Positions 7,571-11,071 of a DNA stretch of 11,071 bases are shown here, one piece after another. Made by a program: the position numbers and the translations under genes. The notes under the pieces were generated by a model, which was not told where the DNA came from, did no database searches, and saw only the letters and a program-made list of their open reading frames with translations. Where the stretch lies: contig DASRVB010000039.1 of assembly GCA_035687725.1 (NCBI GenBank), positions 1-11,071 of the forward strand, written 5' to 3'. The DNA is from JAICNR01 sp035687725 (GTDB taxonomy: Bacteria; Gemmatimonadota; Gemmatimonadetes; JACCXV01; JAHWKZ01). The number at the start of each line of letters is the position of its first letter. Position 1 is the stretch's first letter.

Positions 7571-8560
7571 GTGCGGCTCCCGGAGCGCGACGTAGACTCC
7601 GCGCAGATGGTGCACCACCACTCGCACTCCGGCCTCCAACACTCGCATTCCGGCTCCGGCATCGATCGCAGTCACGACCGGCGGCGCCTGGGGATCGTGC
7701 TCGGGCTGACGTTGGCGTACATGGTGGCCGAGGTCGTCGGCGGCCTCTGGACCGGGAGCCTGGCGCTGCTCGCCGACGCGGGCCACATGCTCACCGACGC
7801 CGCGTCCCTTCTCCTCGCCCTGGGTGCGCTCTGGATGGCCGGTCGCCCCGCCACCACCCGGCACACATGGGCGCTGGCGCGTGTCGAGATCCTCGCGGCG
7901 CTCGTCAACGGGCTCTTCCTGTGGGTGGTCGTGGTCTGGCTGGTGTGGGAGGCGGTCGAACGATTCGGCGATCCGGGCGAAGTCCTCGCGGGGCCCATGA
8001 TGGCCATCGCCGCCGGCGGGCTGATCGTGAACGGCATCGCGCTCGCGGTGCTGCGGCGCGATCATCCGGGCGAGCGCAGCCTGAATGTCCACGGGGCGTG
8101 GCTGCACGTGGCCGGGGACCTGTTGGGGTCGCTCGGGGCGCTCGCGGCGGGAGTGGTCATCTGGCTCACCGGCTGGGTCGCCGCCGACCTCGTCGCAACG
8201 CTCGCGATCGGCGTCCTGATCGTGATCTCCTCCTGGAGGCTCGTCCACGAGGCGGTCCACGTCCTCATGGAGGGCGCGCCCAGGCATCTCGACGTGGAGG
8301 ATCTGATCGTCAGGCTGAACGAGATCGAAGGCGTCGCGGGAATCCACGACCTCCATGTGTGGACGATCACATCGGGTTATCCGGCGCTCGCCGTCCACGT
8401 CACCTGCGACGACGGGGAATCCCGGGAGATGCTCCTGGCGCGGGTCAACCGGGTGTTGCGGGAGCGGTACGGTATCGAGCACACGACGATCCAGATCGAG
8501 CGCGCCATCCCGCCGGAGCGCGACGAGCCGATGACGCGCCCCGTCCAGCGGATCGAATGA
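7571..8560 (+). CDS. Cation diffusion facilitator, CzcD/ZitB-type zinc (Co/Cd) exporter
   Basis: This 329-residue inner-membrane CDF transporter exchanges cytoplasmic Zn2+ (and often Co2+/Cd2+) for protons. The His-rich N-terminus HHHSHSGLQHSH (15-26) is a typical metal-gathering tail. Six membrane helices can be drawn (about 40-60, 64-90, 105-126, 142-161, 178-198, 203-222). The transport site is the canonical HxxxD in TM2 (H72, D76 in ADAGHMLTD) and HxxxD in TM5 (H179, D183 in LHVAGDLLGS), the zinc-selective pattern. The cytoplasmic C-terminal domain includes GVAGIHDLHVWTITSG and ends near 310. The start is uncertain: GTG 7571 has GGAG nine bases upstream, while ATG 7607 (residue 13 here) fits the usual CDF N-terminus but lacks a ribosome binding site. 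It is divergent from the esterase gene and overlaps the next CDF gene by ATGA, so the two are made together. Confidence 0.93.
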   Translation: MRLPERDVDSAQMVHHHSHSGLQHSHSGSGIDRSHDRRRLGIVLGLTLAYMVAEVVGGLWTGSLALLADAGHMLTDAASLLLALGALWMAGRPATTRHTWALARVEILAALVNGLFLWVVVVWLVWEAVERFGDPGEVLAGPMMAIAAGGLIVNGIALAVLRRDHPGERSLNVHGAWLHVAGDLLGSLGALAAGVVIWLTGWVAADLVATLAIGVLIVISSWRLVHEAVHVLMEGAPRHLDVEDLIVRLNEIEGVAGIHDLHVWTITSGYPALAVHVTCDDGESREMLLARVNRVLRERYGIEHTTIQIERAIPPERDEPMTRPVQRIE

Positions 8561-9963
8561 TCCCGCTCGAGCGTCATCGTCGCGCGTTGCGCGCAACGCT
8601 GACGGGGATCGCGGGCAACACGATCCTGTTCGCGGTCAAGGCGACGATCGGGGTCGCCAGCGGCTCGATCGCGCTCCTGTCCGACGCGTTCAACTCGCTC
8701 GTCGACGTTGTCGCGTCGATCGCGATCTGGTATTCGGTCACCGTCGCCGACCGGGAGCCCGACGCTGATCATCCGTTCGGCCATCAGCGCGCGGAGACGA
8801 TCGCCGCGCTGGCGGTGGCGATCTTCACCGCGATCCTGGGGTTCGAGATCGGGCGCTCGGCCGTGGTACGGCTGATCGGTGGGCCCCGGCCGATCGAGCT
8901 GGCCGGCTGGGCGCTCTCCGCGCTGGTCTTCTCGATGGCGGGGAACCTCGCGCTCGCGCGGTACCTGCGCCGCCGCGGCGAACAGCTCGAGAGTCCCGCC
9001 ATTCTCGCCAACGCGGTGGAGTGCGAGAACGACATCTGGACGTCGCTCGCCGCGCTGGTCGGGCTCGCCGCGGCCGTGGCGGGCATCGAGATCCTCGACC
9101 CGCTGGCCGGCATCGTCGTCGGCATCTGGATCGTGTGGGGCGGCTATCGATTCGGTCGGAAGAACATCGACTACCTGATGGGGAAGAGTCCGGGCCAGGA
9201 GCTCGTCGACCGCATTCGCTCGCTGGCGCTGGGGATCGCCGGCGTGCGCGGTGTCCACGACGTGCGTGCGCACTACGTGGGCCACCGCATCCACGTCGAG
9301 GTCCACGTGGAGGTCGACCAGGAGCTGCCGACCAGGCGCTCCCATGATGTGGGCGGAGGCGTTCGCGCGGCGATCGAGCGCCTGCCCGGCGTGGATCGTG
9401 CATTCATCCACGTCGATCCTGTGCTGGGCTCGACCCTGGCGGTGGAGACGCTGGCCCGGATCGAGCGAGCGGCGAGCGACGCGTACTCCGCCTATGCCCG
9501 GCAGCTGGGGGCCCGCTCCCAGTTGTCCGCGCTCTGGACCGCGCTCGCGGCCGCGGCGCAGGCGCGCGCGGACCGGCTCGACGTCGTGCGGCGTCTCAAG
9601 GGGGCAGGCTGGTATTTCGCCGACGACGAGGTGGCCGCGGAGCGGCTCGAGCGGCGTTGGGAACGGGCTCGCGTCGCCGCCGAGGAGGCAGCGGACGGAA
9701 CCCCGTCGATCGACGGGGCGCTCGACCTCGCGCTCGAGATCGAAGGCCGGGAGGCGAGGGCCGATTTCGCTCGGGCGACGACCCCGCGCGATCCGACCGT
9801 CCGGGCCTCGCTCGAAGGCTCGTCGCCGCCGCCTCCGGGGACGTCTGCGATGCTGGACCGGATCCGGGCCGCCGCGGCGTCCCTCGAGGAGGGTTCCGGC
9901 GCCGAGCGGCTCGACCGCCTGGCACGCGAGCTGGCTGGAGGAGACACGCCCCCGGGGGGTTGA
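8557..9963 (+). CDS. Second CDF-family transporter with an altered metal site and a C-terminal ferritin-like extension
   Basis: This 468-residue protein starts at the ATG within ATGA, overlapping the previous CDF stop codon by four bases. Residues 1-210 form a six-helix CDF domain with SGSIALLSDAFNSLVD, the DHPFGHQRAE loop (71-80) and TM5 near ANAVECENDIWTS. At the four positions that bind metal in FieF/YiiP (D, D, H, D) it has N46, D50, E155 and D159, so it is neither the DD-HD nor the HD-HD zinc type; Mn, Fe or another ion is possible. Residues 211-290 are the CDF cytoplasmic domain, with a His-rich strand HIHVEVHVEVD (243-254; written from the visible pattern). Residues 291-468 are extra: four predicted helices resembling rubrerythrin, but with most iron ligands missing. 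The stop codon overlaps the -35 box of the oxidase promoter. CDF assignment is firm; the role of the extension is inferred. Confidence 0.9.
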   Translation: MIPLERHRRALRATLTGIAGNTILFAVKATIGVASGSIALLSDAFNSLVDVVASIAIWYSVTVADREPDADHPFGHQRAETIAALAVAIFTAILGFEIGRSAVVRLIGGPRPIELAGWALSALVFSMAGNLALARYLRRRGEQLESPAILANAVECENDIWTSLAALVGLAAAVAGIEILDPLAGIVVGIWIVWGGYRFGRKNIDYLMGKSPGQELVDRIRSLALGIAGVRGVHDVRAHYVGHRIHVEVHVEVDQELPTRRSHDVGGGVRAAIERLPGVDRAFIHVDPVLGSTLAVETLARIERAASDAYSAYARQLGARSQLSALWTALAAAAQARADRLDVVRRLKGAGWYFADDEVAAERLERRWERARVAAEEAADGTPSIDGALDLALEIEGREARADFARATTPRDPTVRASLEGSSPPPPGTSAMLDRIRAAAASLEEGSGAERLDRLARELAGGDTPPGG

Positions 9964-9988
9964 CGCGGAAGCGGGTCCGGGGAATATT
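9960..9988 (+). promoter_or_regulatory. Predicted sigma-70-type promoter for the multicopper oxidase gene
   Basis: A -35 box TTGACG (9960-9965, five of six matches) is followed after 17 bases by AATATT (9983-9988, four of six matches to TATAAT). The A/T-rich patch AATATTTA stands out sharply in this GC-rich DNA. The -35 box overlaps the TGA stop of the second CDF gene. Transcription would begin near 9995, only some nine bases before the ATG at 10004, giving an almost leaderless mRNA; this agrees with the lack of a ribosome binding site there. Confidence 0.5.
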
Positions 9989-10003
9989 TAGCCGAGACTA
10001 ATT

Positions 10004-11071
10004 ATGCGCCCCGATCCCCGTATCCAGAACCAGTGTCCGATCGAGCCGGACCCGGCCGCAGAGTCCAGCGAGCCGGGGACCGGTGCCGAGCCCGGCCCCG
10101 GCGGCGTCAGCAGGCGTGCGATCCTGCGGGGTGGTGCCGCCCTGGGAGCGGCCGCCCTGGGGGGCGCCGCGCTCGGGATCGGCAGCCAGGCCTCTCAGGC
10201 CCTCAAACCCCGGGTCGAGGTTCCGCACCTCCACGGCGCCGGCGGAACGGGTCCGGTTCGGGACATCCAGCCGGGAGGCTTCGACCCCACCGCGTTCGCG
10301 ACGCGGTTCGACGGCGGAATCCTGTCCCGGTTGCCCGACGGCCGCACGCTGAGACAATACCACTTCGTCGCGGTCGACCGGGAGATCGAGATCGCTCCCG
10401 GCGTCTGGTTCCCGGCATGGACCTACAACGGTTCTGTGCCGGGACCCACGATCCGCTGCACGGAGGGCGACCGCATCCGCGTGCGGTTCCAGAACGCGGG
10501 CAGCCATCCGCACACGATCCATTTCCACGGCTTTCATCCCGCGAACATGGACGGCGTGTTCGAGGTCGTCGACCCGGGCCAGACGTTCGTCTACGAGTTC
10601 GACGCCGACCCCTTCGGACTCCATCTCTATCATTGCCACACCACTCCCCTCAGGCGGCACATCCACAAGGGGCTCTACGGAGCGTTCATCATCGACCCTC
10701 CGGGCGGTCGTCCGCCGGCACGCGAGTACGTGATGGTGATGAACGGATTCGACACCGACTTCGACGCAGGGAACGAGTTCTACGCGGTCAACACCGTGGC
10801 CTTCCACTACATGCGGCACCCGCTGCCCGCGGTCGTGGGCGAGAAGGTGCGCCTCTACGTCGTCAACGCCCTCGAGTTCGACCTGATCAACTCGCTTCAC
10901 GTCCATGCGAACTTCTTCGATGTGTATCGCACCGGCACTCGCCTCGAGCCGGACGACTTCACCGACACGATCATGTTCTGTCAGGGGGAGCGGCACGTCC
11001 TCGAGCTCGAGTTCCGCCATCCCGGCCGGTTCATGTTCCACGCGCACCAGAGCGAGTTCGCCGAGCTCGGG
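10004..11071 (+). CDS. Tat-exported multicopper oxidase, two-domain laccase/nitrite-reductase-like type (3' end outside window)
   Basis: The frame from ATG 10004 is open to the window end (356 residues, no stop). After a Pro/Glu-rich leader, a twin-arginine signal SRRAIL (36-41) with an Ala/Gly hydrophobic core predicts folded export to the periplasm. Cupredoxin domain 1 contains YNGSVPGPTIRCTEGD (141-156), then H173-x-H175 in TIHFHGFH. A HCH motif with C211 is followed by H219 and L224 (HIHKGLYG), giving a type 1 copper site in domain 1 with Leu in place of axial Met. The second domain shows H299-x-H301 and H346-x-H348 (FMFHAHQSEF), ligands of the trinuclear copper centre. This resembles the two-domain type C oxidases, such as Nitrosomonas blue copper oxidase, more than NirK. 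The donor could be Fe2+, Mn2+, Cu+ or a phenol; the CDF neighbours suggest metal handling. No Shine-Dalgarno is visible. Confidence 0.9.
   Translation, partial: MRPDPRIQNQCPIEPDPAAESSEPGTGAEPGPGGVSRRAILRGGAALGAAALGGAALGIGSQASQALKPRVEVPHLHGAGGTGPVRDIQPGGFDPTAFATRFDGGILSRLPDGRTLRQYHFVAVDREIEIAPGVWFPAWTYNGSVPGPTIRCTEGDRIRVRFQNAGSHPHTIHFHGFHPANMDGVFEVVDPGQTFVYEFDADPFGLHLYHCHTTPLRRHIHKGLYGAFIIDPPGGRPPAREYVMVMNGFDTDFDAGNEFYAVNTVAFHYMRHPLPAVVGEKVRLYVVNALEFDLINSLHVHANFFDVYRTGTRLEPDDFTDTIMFCQGERHVLELEFRHPGRFMFHAHQSEFAELG

Noticed and set aside
7867..8556. Upstream extension of the second CDF frame within the first CDF gene.
   Set aside because: It is a low-complexity Arg/Gly/Ala translation overlapping the well-supported first CDF; the ATG at 8557 in the ATGA overlap is the natural start.
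9949..9959. The C/G run at the end of the second CDF gene, considered as a terminator stem.
   Set aside because: It is a self-complementary C/G block with no usable loop and no following T-run, and it lies inside coding sequence.
9998..11047. A 349-codon minus-strand open frame at the right end.
   Set aside because: It is antisense to the multicopper oxidase, whose copper-ligand motifs are clear on the plus strand; the antisense product shows no domain.
1..11071. CRISPR arrays, insertion sequences, attachment sites and phage genes.
   Set aside because: No direct-repeat arrays, transposase or integrase motifs or duplicated target sites were seen; the tRNA-Leu end is not repeated elsewhere in the window as far as reading by eye allows.

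Overview
This is a GC-rich bacterial chromosome segment with almost exclusively G/C third codon positions and tightly packed genes. Mostly G/GGAG-type ribosome binding sites, two predicted lipoproteins, a Wzz/BY-kinase with an inner-membrane and periplasmic layout, and a Tat-exported oxidase suggest a Gram-negative, probably environmental and uncultured lineage. A high-GC member of the FCB/Eisenbacteria/Gemmatimonadota sort is a guess from general style only; nothing here fixes the phylum.

Layout. (1) Positions 2-3835, plus strand: the 3' end of recN (DNA repair), a phosphatidylglycerophosphate-synthase-like pgsA that starts inside the recN stop codon (ATGTGA overlap), and, after a 76-nt gap with a small hairpin, a complete lon protease. 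(2) 3868-3954, minus strand: a tRNA-Leu(UAA) with encoded CCA, convergent with lon and divergent from the next gene. (3) 3984-6026, plus: one gene for a fused Wzz-type chain-length protein and BY-kinase, without other polysaccharide genes beside it and without the usual tyrosine tail. (4) 6040-7519, minus: a two-gene unit encoding a secreted lipoprotein esterase of the PHB-depolymerase/LpqC type, interrupted by an apparent one-base frameshift, and a small unknown lipoprotein whose ribosome binding site overlaps the esterase stop codon. (5) 7571-9963, plus: two cation diffusion facilitator (CDF) metal exporters joined by an ATGA overlap. The first has the canonical zinc-type metal site; the second has an altered site and about 180 extra C-terminal residues that resemble a degenerate ferritin/rubrerythrin four-helix bundle. 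(6) 10004 to the window end, plus: a Tat-signal multicopper oxidase of the two-domain type with its type 1 copper site in domain 1, running off the edge. A good promoter lies over the stop codon of the second CDF gene.

The first half is housekeeping. The right half (7571-11071) reads as a metal-handling neighbourhood: paired CDF exporters followed by a periplasmic copper oxidase that could oxidise a metal ion, phenol or other donor. The most unusual item is the second CDF protein, which combines an N/D-E/D transport site with a ferritin-like but ligand-poor C-terminal domain.
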